Shown here: one piece after another, positions 51,789-60,439 of the stretch
Layout of the letters: the number at the start of each line of letters is the position of its first letter
How positions within the stretch are numbered: the stretch's first letter is position 1
Assembly (NCBI GenBank): GCA_013697915.1
Contig: JACCVY010000050.1
Location: 1 to 64,000, forward strand
From: Blastocatellia bacterium
Lineage (GTDB): Bacteria > Acidobacteriota > Blastocatellia > Pyrinomonadales > Pyrinomonadaceae
Direction of reading: 5' to 3'
DNA: 64,000 nt
Translations under genes and position numbers: made by a program
The notes under the pieces: model-generated
What the model was told of the DNA's origin: nothing
The model's input: the letters and a program-made list of their open reading frames with translations, nothing else
Databases searched by the model: none

Positions 51789-53120
51789 TTGCGAAAACTC
51801 TCTCCTGCCCTGCTGCTGTCTGTGGTCATTTTCGCAATGACCACTGCTTCGGCCCAGACCGCTCCTGATCGAGAATTGGTCGCCGGGATAGCAAAGATCA
51901 AGGCTGTGGATAATCATGCGCATCCTTTGCGCTACGTTGCGGCTGGCGAGAAGCCTGACGATGAATTCGATGCGTTGCCGCTTGATGCGATCGGGCCAAT
52001 CCCGTTGCCTGTGCGTTTGAATCCCGGCAACCTGGAGTTCGTCGATGCCTGGCGCGACCTTTACAGTTACAAGCATGACGACATGAGCGAGGCGCATCTG
52101 CGTGAGTTGCTTCAGACAAAAGCTCGGGTGGCAGGCGAACAAGGCGAGAAGTTTCCGGCTTGGGTTCTCGATCAGCTTGGCATCGAAACAATGTTCGCTA
52201 ACCGCGTGGCGATGGGGCGCGGATTGGCGACGCCGCGATTCCGATGGGTATCGTTTGTCGATGCTCTGATCTTTCCTCTAAGTAACGAAGCAGCGAAGAA
52301 AGCCAGTCCGGAATATCGCGCTTTCTATCCGCACGAGGAACGTCTTCTCCAACGTTACCTCTCAAGCGCGGGATTGCGAGCCTTGCCAACGACGCTTGAT
52401 GCTTACCTAACAAAGGTTGTGAGCGCAACGCTGGAATCGCAGAAGCGCGAGGGCGCGTTCGCAGTAAAGTTCGAGGCGGCCTACCTGCGCAAGCTCGACT
52501 TTGATGAGGCGGACATGGGCACAGCTCGCCGCGTCTATGCGCGCTATTTCCGAGGTGGGGAACCATCTGCTGCCGAATATAAAACGCTTCAGGATTTTCT
52601 TTTTCGCTATGTGGCCCGCGAGGCCGGCCGGTTGGGCTTGGCTGTACATATCCACGTTATCAGCGGCGTCGGCGCTTACTACAGACAGAGCGGAAGCAAT
52701 CCGCTGCTGCTTGAGTCTGTCTTCAACGATGCCTCGCTCAGAAAAACCAACTTCGTAATCATTCACGGCGGCTACCCGTTTACCAGAGAGAGCGCATCGC
52801 TGATGAGTAAGCCGAATGTATACGCAGACTTTTCCGCGCAAACGTTCTTAATCTACCCGCGTGAGCTGAGCGAAGTGCTACGCAACTGGCTCGAGACTTA
52901 TCCCGACAAGATCCTTTTCGGCACTGACGCGTTCTCATTTGGTCCAGAAGTAGATTGGCCGGAAGTCGCCTGGCTCTCCACGACAACCGCGCGCCAAGCT
53001 CTAGCTCTGGCGCTGACGGGCATGATGAATGATCGCGAAATCACGCGCGCCCAGGCACTGGAGTTGGCTCAGATGGTATTGCGAGCGAACGCTATTAAGC
53101 TCTATGACCTGCCACGCTGA
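51789..53120 (+). CDS. Secreted amidohydrolase-family protein
   Basis: This 443-residue TIM-barrel metallohydrolase (amidohydrolase-related) has a signal peptide (SPALLLSVVIFAMTTASAQ). The metal-site motif IKAVDNHAHPLRY near the N-terminus (HxH as HAH), the barrel strand VIIHGGYPFTRE and the end FGTDAFSFGPEVDW are the landmarks. The TTG at 51789, seven bases after AAGGAG, is the preferred start; the frame begins earlier at 51744 and would overlap the rhodanese. The substrate is unknown; relatives include decarboxylases and amidases. Confidence 0.85.
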   Translation: MRKLSPALLLSVVIFAMTTASAQTAPDRELVAGIAKIKAVDNHAHPLRYVAAGEKPDDEFDALPLDAIGPIPLPVRLNPGNLEFVDAWRDLYSYKHDDMSEAHLRELLQTKARVAGEQGEKFPAWVLDQLGIETMFANRVAMGRGLATPRFRWVSFVDALIFPLSNEAAKKASPEYRAFYPHEERLLQRYLSSAGLRALPTTLDAYLTKVVSATLESQKREGAFAVKFEAAYLRKLDFDEADMGTARRVYARYFRGGEPSAAEYKTLQDFLFRYVAREAGRLGLAVHIHVISGVGAYYRQSGSNPLLLESVFNDASLRKTNFVIIHGGYPFTRESASLMSKPNVYADFSAQTFLIYPRELSEVLRNWLETYPDKILFGTDAFSFGPEVDWPEVAWLSTTTARQALALALTGMMNDREITRAQALELAQMVLRANAIKLYDLPR

Positions 53121-53251
53121 GGCGAATAGCGTCAAAGAAAAGGGCTGCAAAACGGTCGCCACGAATATGGCACGCAACCTTGTCTGCTTTGCATCGCTTC
53201 TAAAGGAGCAACTACTGGAAATGAAACCGGACGGGGGAGGCTAACAGTCAA

Positions 53252-53563
53252 ATGCTTTATTCCCACCATAAAACCCCATCGGTCAGCTTGTTCGTGTTGC
53301 TGCTTTTAGTTTTCTCGGGCGTCTCGCATTCACAATCCGGACGCCGCGCGTCGAAATTACCAAGCCCTCCTATTCCTGCTGCGGTCGAAGCGCCTACTGC
53401 AAACTCCACAAGCTCAACCGCACCCGCGCCGCGAAAGACTAGGCTGCTGGTTGCCAGACAAACGACCCACAAGCATCTGCAATCGGAAGACGTCGTATTT
53501 GCGAGTTTCGTAAGACGTCTTAATGAATTCGCAAATGTTGAGTGCCTGCCGCTGGGGACATGA
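53252..53563 (+). CDS. Small secreted protein (103 aa), unknown function
   Basis: I do not recognise the product. It begins MLYSHHKTPSVSLFVLLLLVFSGVSHSQ, a signal peptide, then a Pro/Ser/Thr-rich stretch (KLPSPPIPAAVEAPTANSTSSTAPAPRK) and a short end VVFASFVRRLNEFANVECLPLGT. A GGGGGAGG ribosome site lies 13 bases before the ATG. The protein may be the N-terminal part of something longer, as a family B repeat follows 35 bp downstream. The gene is on the same strand as the amidohydrolase. Confidence 0.5.
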   Translation: MLYSHHKTPSVSLFVLLLLVFSGVSHSQSGRRASKLPSPPIPAAVEAPTANSTSSTAPAPRKTRLLVARQTTHKHLQSEDVVFASFVRRLNEFANVECLPLGT

Positions 53564-53597
53564 AACAATCGCAGGCAGCGGCGCGCGCGTGCGCTAG

Positions 53598-53690
53598 AGG
53601 CCGCACCGGGGCATAGCCCAAGAGTTTAAAGGCATGTTTACGGCGGGGCAGAGCCGCCGCCGCACATCAGGCGGCATAGCCGTACCTACC
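53598..53690. repeat. Family B element sharing a core with 5909-6019
   Basis: GGGGCATAGCCC, GGCGGGGCAGAGCCGCC and GGCGGCATAGCCG hairpin words occur here. The stretch GCCGCCGCACATCAGGCGG matches the element at 5909. The remainder of 53564-53788 shows no gene. Confidence 0.8.
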
Positions 53691-53788
53691 TCGATTTCAC
53701 TTTTGAGCAAATCCGGGAATAGTAAATACGCCCGACATGCGTTCGCGCTTCGCGCTCATTGCGGGCGGGACGCCCGCGGTCCCAGTAG

Positions 53789-54880
53789 CTACGATCCTAA
53801 TTCATCGAGTGCTGAGCCAAGCCGCTGAAGGCCCGCCGTCAACGTTTCTGTATTGCCTCCCAACCCAACGCGGAAATGCGAGGGCAGCTCGAAATAACTT
53901 CCAGGCACCACGGACGTTTCATACTTCTCTTTCAGCAGACGGCAAAGCCTTTCGGAATCTCCGTTTCGCAAACGTGGAAACATTATCGTTCCCGAATCGG
54001 GTCTAACCGTTTCCAGATCGTCGCGCGTATCGAGAAACTCATTAAGCAACGCGCGGTTGGTTTCCAGCCTGGTCCGCGTTTTAGCCGAAATCTTCTCGAG
54101 TTGCGCGAAGGCACAAACACTTAAACGTTCTGCCGGGTGCGCCGCGTTTACTCCAAACAAATCGTTCAGCAGCCAGATCTCCCGCGCCAGCGAAGCTTCA
54201 GCCACAATCCAGCCGCATCTCAGTCCGCTAAGTCCGAACGCTTTAGTCAAGCTGCTGGTTGCCATGAACTGTGGGCCCAGGTGCGACGCGGCGGGCGGTC
54301 GCTGGTCAAACATTGATTCGAGATAAACTTCGTCAACTAAAACTCGCGCATTGACGCCCTGAGCCAGCTCGCCTACTTCTCGTAAAATTTTCTCGTCCGT
54401 TAACACGCCGCTTGGATTGTGATGGCTTGTGATCACAATCAGGCGGGTGCGCTGCGAAATGTTTTTCTCAATCTCGCCGGGCAGGACTGCAAAGCCATCT
54501 TCGAAACGGCGCGGAAACCGGCGGATGTTTGCTCCCAGGTAACGCGCCAACGCCAGCAATGGTTCGTAGGTCGGTTGTTCGATTAAGACTTCGTCACCAG
54601 GATTAACCACGACGGCCATGGCCAGATGATTCGCGAGTGAAGTGCCGGTCGCCGTGACTATCGAATCGGTGCCAACGTTCATTCTTTTAGCGATCGCTTC
54701 GAGCAAAGGCGGGTAGCCGTAGCCACTTGTTCCCGTTAAGGCGAGATCTTCAAGTTTTACATCGAGTTCGCTTAGCTCAAGATTATCAAGGCCGCTGGTC
54801 GCAAGATTAAAACGCGCGCGTGAACGCGTCTTGGCCCAGTTCATATAATCCGAAACATGCGCTTCGCGTTGAGCAGTCAT
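53789..54880 (-). CDS. PLP-dependent aminotransferase class I/II
   Basis: This 363-residue fold-type I aminotransferase has its PLP lysine at Lys213 in SSLTKAFGLSGLRCGW. The substrate/PLP Asn is in HHNPSGVL, the PLP Asp in VLVDEVYLE and an Arg in FRVGLGG near the C-terminus. The amino donor is unknown. The ATG at 54880 overlaps the TGA of the permease gene (ATGA), so translation is coupled; a GTG at 54901 would extend it by seven residues. Together they could take up and transaminate an amino acid. Confidence 0.9.
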   Translation of the reverse strand: MTAQREAHVSDYMNWAKTRSRARFNLATSGLDNLELSELDVKLEDLALTGTSGYGYPPLLEAIAKRMNVGTDSIVTATGTSLANHLAMAVVVNPGDEVLIEQPTYEPLLALARYLGANIRRFPRRFEDGFAVLPGEIEKNISQRTRLIVITSHHNPSGVLTDEKILREVGELAQGVNARVLVDEVYLESMFDQRPPAASHLGPQFMATSSLTKAFGLSGLRCGWIVAEASLAREIWLLNDLFGVNAAHPAERLSVCAFAQLEKISAKTRTRLETNRALLNEFLDTRDDLETVRPDSGTIMFPRLRNGDSERLCRLLKEKYETSVVPGSYFELPSHFRVGLGGNTETLTAGLQRLGSALDELGS

Positions 54881-56247
54881 CTTCGATTCTTTCTTTGCCA
54901 CAAAAAGTATGCGGGAATGCCGGCCAGCAAAATTCCCAGCCCAATTAAGGTGTTCTTCGGATATTGATAGACAGTATTGATCACTACGAGCCAGCAGATG
55001 GCTATAAAGATGACTGTGGTTACCGGGTGGCCCGGCACTCGCGCCAATGGTCCATCAGTGTTTGCTGTTTTGAACCTCCGGCGAAAGGTAAAAACACACA
55101 TAGCGGTCAGGCCGAAGAAGATGAAGTCCACGGAGACTACATAATTGAGAATCTGCTCGTACTTGCCCGAAAGCGCAATGATGGTTGCGAGTGAACCTTG
55201 CATCACGATCGCTATCACAGGCACGCGGCTGCGCCGGCTGAGTTTTGCTACTGCGCTAAAAAATAATCCGTCCTCGGCCATCGCAAAATATACTCGTGGC
55301 GCCGTCAGCATGCTCTGGCTGAGAAAGCCCAGGGTTGAAATTGCAATGCCGGCGGCAATCAGTCTGGCGCCTGTGGGGCCCATTGCGATTCGCATGACGT
55401 CTGAAGCGGGCGTCGTGGTGGTTGCGAGCCCGGAAACACCGAGAGCGCGAACGCTAACAAAATTTACCGCAAGATAGAGTACGACTACCGCACTTACTCC
55501 GATGACGAGCGCGCGCGGCAGATTCTTTTTGGGTTCGCGTATCTCGCCCGCAACAAAAGTTGCTGTTTGCCAACCGCCGTATGCAAATAACACCGGTACC
55601 ATCGCCGCCCCTATCATCGTACCAAGAGCCAACGCGCTTTTTAGACTGGAACCGACATCCAAGCTGCTGCCGCCTTCCCAGGCACCAATGCCGTTAGCGC
55701 TGGGCGAGCCGGTCAAAAACAGACCGCACATAACAAGCGCGATGATCGCCAGAATCTTCAGCACCATCAGAAAACTTTGAACCGTTGCCCCTGCGCGCAC
55801 GCCAAGGCAGTTGATTATCGTCAACCCTGCCAACGCCAGTGCCGCCAACACACCGTCAGCCATCTGAAGGTTGGTCAACTCACGAAAATAGCGAGCAAAG
55901 GTTACGGCAACGGCTGCCATGCCGCCTGTTTGAATAACCAGCAGCAGGCCCCAGCCGTACAAGAAAGCTACTAACGGATGAAAGGCTTCACGAAGGTATG
56001 CATACTGGCCGCCAACTTCAGGCCGCACCGTTGCCAGCTCGGCCCAGATAAACCCGCCGGCTAGTGCGACAAGTCCGCCCACTGTCCAAACGGCCAAAAT
56101 CAAGAATGGCGTGTGAACGTGCCGAGCGGCTACCGCAGGATTCATAAAAATTCCCGATCCGATGATGCCGCCCATTACCAGCATCGTCGCATCGAACAAT
56201 CCGAGTCGACGCGCCAGACCACCATTTCTATGCGCAGGATGGACCAA
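54877..56247 (-). CDS. APC-family amino acid permease
   Basis: The 456-residue, 12-helix amino acid/polyamine/organocation transporter starts with HPAHRNGGLARRLGLFDATMLVMGGIIGSGIFMNP, the classic helix-1 GSGIF motif. FIWAELATVRPEVGGQYAYLREAF and APRVYFAMAEDGLFFSAVAKLSRRSRVP are further APC marks. The TTG at 56247, five bases after AAAAAGGA, is taken as the start; the frame opens at 56349 without a ribosome site. It probably takes up an amino acid that the coupled aminotransferase then uses. Confidence 0.88.
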   Translation of the reverse strand: MVHPAHRNGGLARRLGLFDATMLVMGGIIGSGIFMNPAVAARHVHTPFLILAVWTVGGLVALAGGFIWAELATVRPEVGGQYAYLREAFHPLVAFLYGWGLLLVIQTGGMAAVAVTFARYFRELTNLQMADGVLAALALAGLTIINCLGVRAGATVQSFLMVLKILAIIALVMCGLFLTGSPSANGIGAWEGGSSLDVGSSLKSALALGTMIGAAMVPVLFAYGGWQTATFVAGEIREPKKNLPRALVIGVSAVVVLYLAVNFVSVRALGVSGLATTTTPASDVMRIAMGPTGARLIAAGIAISTLGFLSQSMLTAPRVYFAMAEDGLFFSAVAKLSRRSRVPVIAIVMQGSLATIIALSGKYEQILNYVVSVDFIFFGLTAMCVFTFRRRFKTANTDGPLARVPGHPVTTVIFIAICWLVVINTVYQYPKNTLIGLGILLAGIPAYFLWQRKNRR

Positions 56248-56351
56248 GCAATTCCTTTTTGCTTCTGTTAAGAATGAAATTTCTGGTATAACTCTCGCAG
56301 CTCGAAATAATTTTATTTCACACACGACACACCGAATACCAGCGCTCAATT

Positions 56352-56843
56352 ATGGACTTGAAAAATCGCGATAGACCGCTGGGGGTTGTCGATCTTTGTT
56401 CATGGCTTTTTCCGCTCACTTATTTAATTCATATCGCGGAAGAGTACTGGGGCGGCGAAGGTTATCCGGCATACATACTCCGCGTCCGTGGCGTCCATCT
56501 TTCGCCTACAAGATTTGTGCTGGCCCAAACGCTGGGAACTGTGTTGATGTCGATCGGCATCATACTGGCGCGCCGCTTCAACTTTTCTTACCTGATGGTC
56601 ATTATTATGGCGTCAATGGTGCTGGTCAACGGGTTGACTCATACCATGACGAGCTTGAGCAATGGCGTTTACGGCCCCGGCGTCGTGTCGTCGGCTTTCA
56701 TTTGGATACCGCTCAGCATTTTTTGCCTGGTTTATTTTAAGAAGGACGTGAACAGAAAGAGATACCTGTTTGGGGTTGCGATCGGCCTGGGTGTTAATGT
56801 ACTGGTTTTCATAATCACCATGCGGGGCGCGCGGTTGGTATAG
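56352..56843 (+). CDS. HXXEE-family membrane protein
   Basis: This 163-residue inner-membrane protein has the HXXEE signature as YLIHIAEEYWGG near residue 27. Four hydrophobic segments are visible (including VLAQTLGTVLMSIGIIL, YLMVIIMASMVLVNG and FGVAIGLGVNVLVFIITM). Members have His and Glu in the membrane that may bind a metal; the role is unknown. It starts at the ATG at 56352 close to the divergent permease gene. A family A repeat begins six bases after its stop. Confidence 0.8.
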   Translation: MDLKNRDRPLGVVDLCSWLFPLTYLIHIAEEYWGGEGYPAYILRVRGVHLSPTRFVLAQTLGTVLMSIGIILARRFNFSYLMVIIMASMVLVNGLTHTMTSLSNGVYGPGVVSSAFIWIPLSIFCLVYFKKDVNRKRYLFGVAIGLGVNVLVFIITMRGARLV

Positions 56844-56848
56844 CACTT

Positions 56849-56935
56849 GTAAAGCAAACTGTTAGTTTGCTTCTTCGAACTCGCGCCACCAGGAATTGCC
56901 GTTGCCGCAAGACCGCAAACTAACAGTTGCTTTAC
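56849..56935. repeat. Family A paired palindrome
   Basis: GTAAAGCAAACTGTTAGTTT plus GC at 56849-56870 faces GACCGCAAACTAACAGTTGC plus TTTAC ending at 56935. The right arm has lost one T compared with the other copies. Confidence 0.9.
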
Positions 56936-56942
56936 ATAAAAA

Positions 56943-56972
56943 AACCGGAGCCACAAGGCTGTGACTCCGGTT
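56943..56972 (-). terminator. Intrinsic terminator of the radical SAM gene
   Basis: AACCGGAGCCAC pairs with GTGACTCCGGTT; on the minus strand the stem is followed by seven T. It could also act on the plus strand for the HXXEE gene. Confidence 0.8.
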
Positions 56973-56995
56973 ATTCATTTAGCAAAGCTCGCGAA

Positions 56996-58282
56996 TTAGA
57001 AGCTGCCGCTTACGCCTTTGAATCCGTGGCGGGCCTGTTTCGCCGCCCACGTCAACACGCGCGTGGTGTCGTAGCAGTAACCCAGGATGTAGTTGCAGGT
57101 CGAGAGGCAATGCTTGGTGCAATCTACCTTCATGTCATCCAACTGTTTGACGTCAAACTTGTGATTACCGACTACGCCCCAGTCGTGCGTCGCCGAATAC
57201 ATCGGGAAACACGGCGCCAGCGTTCCATCGGTGCGAATGATCAGCGAGTTTTGTCCGGCACGACACTGCCAGGGTGGAACTTTCCCGCGCATCAACAATT
57301 TCATGTCTTCCATGTGCTGGATGGGGTTCACCATCTTGTAGCCATGATTGACTCGCTTGTCGTTCAGGTAGTCGAGCAGCGCATCAACCTTAGGCCAGTC
57401 GTCCGGCGTCAGGTAGGTCTGGTTCTCAGTTAAGTGTTTGAAGTGGTCCTGCTCCGTCATCGGCGTTTCGTTGATGTGGTAATCCGTCGCGATACCGCTG
57501 TCGTGAGCAATCTCAGTCAATTCCTTAACATCGTCCATGTTGTTATGGCAGATGTTGATATTGAACATCACGGTGTAGCCATAGTAACGCTGCCGCTTGA
57601 CCAGATAATCAAAGTATGGGCGAATCGGCTCGAACGCTTTTGGCAACGACTTCCGATCCTTGACTGAATCAACCGCCAGGTTGACGGTGGCGATGCCAGC
57701 GTCACCGAGTCGATCGATTACATCCGGCTTCATCAGTCTTCCGTTCGTCGGCAGGTAAACGAAGATGTCCTTCTTCGCGCTGTAGTCAACAATCTTATGG
57801 ATGAACTTGGGCCGCAGCAGCGGTTCGCCGCCCATCAGCGCCAACACTCGCGATCCAATTGAATGCAGCCAATCGATCGAGCGCTTGGCAACGTCTTCAG
57901 TCATGCCCTTGACGGCGTTGTTATAAGACCAGCAATAGTGGCAATCGAGATTGCATTTCCATTCCGTAAACAAGTAGGGAATGATCGGTCGCAGCTCGCC
58001 GCTGTGCCAGCGCGATTTGAAGTAAGGCGATCCCCAAGTCTTCCAGGTGCGAATCGCGTTCAACTTCTGATACTGCCGCTCTGTCATCTCCACGGGATTT
58101 GGTTTTTGCGGATAGACCGGCTCGGGCAGAACGTTTTCCGGGATTGCCTCGAGCTTAGGCCGGCTCTCTTGTTTGTAAAGTATCTGATGAAGTTTTTGAT
58201 CGATGCGAAAAGCCGGCGCATCAGTTCCTGCGTCCCTGGGCACAGGCGGGGGAGTCTGAATATTCTCCTGAATTTCTGCCAT
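56996..58282 (-). CDS. Radical SAM/SPASM-domain protein
   Basis: This 428-residue radical SAM enzyme has the iron-sulfur motif CNLDCHYCW (Cys110, Cys114, Cys117) and LALMGGEPLLRPKF (GGE motif) in the core. The C-terminal SPASM-like region holds further cysteines: PWQCRAGQNSLIIRTDGTLAPCFPMYS, DCTKHCLSTCNYILGYCYD. An unusually long N-terminal region (about 95 residues, Pro-rich MAEIQENIQTPPPVPRDAG onward) precedes the barrel. SPASM proteins often modify peptides or proteins, and the substrate here is unknown. AGAGAGGAAA lies before the ATG and a terminator follows, so it is transcribed alone. Confidence 0.88.
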   Translation of the reverse strand: MAEIQENIQTPPPVPRDAGTDAPAFRIDQKLHQILYKQESRPKLEAIPENVLPEPVYPQKPNPVEMTERQYQKLNAIRTWKTWGSPYFKSRWHSGELRPIIPYLFTEWKCNLDCHYCWSYNNAVKGMTEDVAKRSIDWLHSIGSRVLALMGGEPLLRPKFIHKIVDYSAKKDIFVYLPTNGRLMKPDVIDRLGDAGIATVNLAVDSVKDRKSLPKAFEPIRPYFDYLVKRQRYYGYTVMFNINICHNNMDDVKELTEIAHDSGIATDYHINETPMTEQDHFKHLTENQTYLTPDDWPKVDALLDYLNDKRVNHGYKMVNPIQHMEDMKLLMRGKVPPWQCRAGQNSLIIRTDGTLAPCFPMYSATHDWGVVGNHKFDVKQLDDMKVDCTKHCLSTCNYILGYCYDTTRVLTWAAKQARHGFKGVSGSF

Positions 58283-58614
58283 GATATTTCCTCTCTGAGC
58301 TAAACGAGTAGGTGCGAGATTTGTCCCGCTGACAATTTATTCGAAGCCTCTGAAAAACGGTTGCGAGTAATTACCAGCGGTCAGTACAGTTTCTTGGTAT
58401 TAGTAAGACTGCGGGCCGCGGTGTTGCCTAATAAACGTCGCGAATATTGGCTGATCCCCGGCGAAATTGCAAGCTTGGGGGCACGAATTAAAGGCCCGAT
58501 GAACTCGGGTTTGCTTAGGACTTTGATTCGCGCTACCCTTGCGGCTTTTGTTGGCGGCAGGATTCCTGACTGTCTGCCAGCTTACGCTCTATTACAACGC
58601 TTAAGGACGAAAAA
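58283..58614. other. 332-bp intergene between divergent genes
   Basis: I find no gene, repeat or RNA. It must contain the promoters of the radical SAM gene and of the glycosyltransferase gene. The 91-residue frame at 58361 is not supported by codon pattern or similarity. Confidence 0.5.
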
Positions 58615-60378
58615 GTGGCAGCCAAAGCCGAGGTAATTGTTACCGCCGGGTTGAGACCGGAATTGTTTGCGAAACGAGGAATCGTTTCCTTAAACACTCG
58701 CGTGCTTGTCATCGCGCTGGCGCTGCTCGTCGTGGCTGGATTCGCCTTTCGCCTCACGCACCTCAGCGCTGAAGGACTGAGTGAAGACGAGCTAAACAAG
58801 CTGGAGGCGGTTAACGATTATCGCCAGCACGGCCTAACATCGGCAAACGGCGAACATCCGCTTTTGATGAAGGCACTGCAAACAGCTACGGTTGTTTTAG
58901 CCGACAAGTGGAACAGTATTTCGCTCGGCAGAAACAACCCAATCGCCACCGAGACTGCGCTTCGTTTTCCCAGCGTGCTCTTCGGCGTTTTGACTGCCAT
59001 CCTTATCTACTTGCTGACGGCTGAATTATTTGGAGCCGAAGTCGGTTTGATCGCAGCCGCGCTGTGGGCTTTCGACCCAAGCGCGATTGGATTTAACCGC
59101 ATCGCGAAAGAAGACACATTCCTGCTGTTCTTTTTTCTGCTGGCGAATGTTTTCTGGCTGCGCGGTCAGCGCGTAGCGGAAAGCAAACCAGATGTGAAAC
59201 CCACGAAGTATTATTGGGCCACGGCCGCCGCGTTTGGAGCGATGATGGCTTCGAAATACCTGCCGCAGATGCTGACGATTACCATCGCGTATTACTGGAT
59301 CTTCCAGGCAATTCCTGAAACAAAATGGCGGCTTGGAAAGAAACGCATGCTGACATTCTTTGCGGTCATGGGGGTCACTTTCCTACTGCTCAATCCAACC
59401 ATTCTGTTGCCGGGAACGTGGAAGCAAATGGGACTGTTCGCCGGCCAAAAATTAATTGGCCACGATGGTTACGAGTTTATGGGACGGGTCTACAGCCACC
59501 GCCTGACGGATTGGTTTAATGGAATACCCTGGTATTTCTACCATCTTTTTGTTGCCGTCAAATTACCTTTGCTGACACTGATGGGATTCGTGATTGGATT
59601 GCCGCTCCTTTTCCAGCGCAAGCTCGGCGATGGCCGCTATTTCATTGTGTTGTGGCTGTTCCTTTGGATGATGACGTTTAGTTTCGTCGGCGGAAAATTC
59701 ACGCGCTACTTCACGGCGGCTCTTCCCGCCGTTCTGATAACAGCGGCAATCGGCATCCAATTCTTCAGCAGTTGGATTTCAAAGAAGCTCCGGAGTTTGC
59801 TGGGCGCAAGTTGGCCCGAAAGCTACCTGCGACTGGCGCTGGTCGCAGTAGTCATCATCGGGTCACAGCAGACGTCGGCCAGGGTAGCGCCGCACTTCAG
59901 GCTTTTCACTAATGCGCTAGGTGGGGGCGTCGCACGCGAGGGTTATTATTTCCCGCACGATGAATTCTACGATGGCAGTGTTCGCGACGTCATGCTTGAG
60001 ATAGCGAAACGCGCCAAACCGAATGCGCAGGTTGCAAGCGAGGTTCCCAATCTGGCAGCGTTTTACGCGCAAAGGGCCAATCGGGCCGATCTGGTGTGCG
60101 TGTCTGTTTCGGATCCCAATGCGTTGAAACAACTAAAGGAAGGCGACTTTGTAATCGATGCGCGCGGCCGTCGTTACTTCAGCAACGAAACGCTGCTCAA
60201 TGTTCTTTCAAACTCGGCCTCACCAACATTTCAGGCGACGCTTGGACCAGCCGTCTCAGCTTCGGTATACGAACTGGACAAACACACGCAGCAAACCGTG
60301 ATCGAAACCGCGCGGCGCTTGCCCCCTTTGGCCAGCAACATTCAACTGTTGAATGGTTCGCACGTCCTAAACAACTAA
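58615..60378 (+). CDS. GT-C glycosyltransferase of the ArnT/PMT type
   Basis: The 587-residue membrane protein should move a sugar from a lipid-phosphate carrier to a lipid or protein acceptor on the outside of the inner membrane. The first outer loop has LSAEGLSEDELNKLEAVNDYRQHG, with the DE-containing motif typical of the PMT_2/GT39-like family, then EHPLLMKALQ. About ten membrane segments follow, with AEVGLIAAALWAFDPSAIGFNRIAKEDTFLLFF as a hallmark. The soluble C-terminal part (about 430-587) is small. The GTG at 58615 after AAGGACG is used. The acceptor is unknown. Confidence 0.85.
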   Translation: MAAKAEVIVTAGLRPELFAKRGIVSLNTRVLVIALALLVVAGFAFRLTHLSAEGLSEDELNKLEAVNDYRQHGLTSANGEHPLLMKALQTATVVLADKWNSISLGRNNPIATETALRFPSVLFGVLTAILIYLLTAELFGAEVGLIAAALWAFDPSAIGFNRIAKEDTFLLFFFLLANVFWLRGQRVAESKPDVKPTKYYWATAAAFGAMMASKYLPQMLTITIAYYWIFQAIPETKWRLGKKRMLTFFAVMGVTFLLLNPTILLPGTWKQMGLFAGQKLIGHDGYEFMGRVYSHRLTDWFNGIPWYFYHLFVAVKLPLLTLMGFVIGLPLLFQRKLGDGRYFIVLWLFLWMMTFSFVGGKFTRYFTAALPAVLITAAIGIQFFSSWISKKLRSLLGASWPESYLRLALVAVVIIGSQQTSARVAPHFRLFTNALGGGVAREGYYFPHDEFYDGSVRDVMLEIAKRAKPNAQVASEVPNLAAFYAQRANRADLVCVSVSDPNALKQLKEGDFVIDARGRRYFSNETLLNVLSNSASPTFQATLGPAVSASVYELDKHTQQTVIETARRLPPLASNIQLLNGSHVLNN

Positions 60379-60439
60379 TTCTTTTCCTATCCGCGCCCGT
60401 TCCAACCCATTCTTTTGCTTTATGCTTACTGCCTTCTGC

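Noticed and set aside
53107-53244. Small ORF MTCHAEANSVKEKG and following residues after the amidohydrolase
   Set aside because: It overlaps the amidohydrolase end, has no ribosome site and no recognisable similarity.
53561-53563. TGA at the end of the small secreted protein as a Sec codon
   Set aside because: Read-through gives only Arg/Ala-rich sequence from repeat-like DNA; no redox motif is present.
58361-58636. 91-residue ORF in the divergent intergene
   Set aside because: It overlaps the next gene's start, has no ribosome site and no recognisable sequence pattern.
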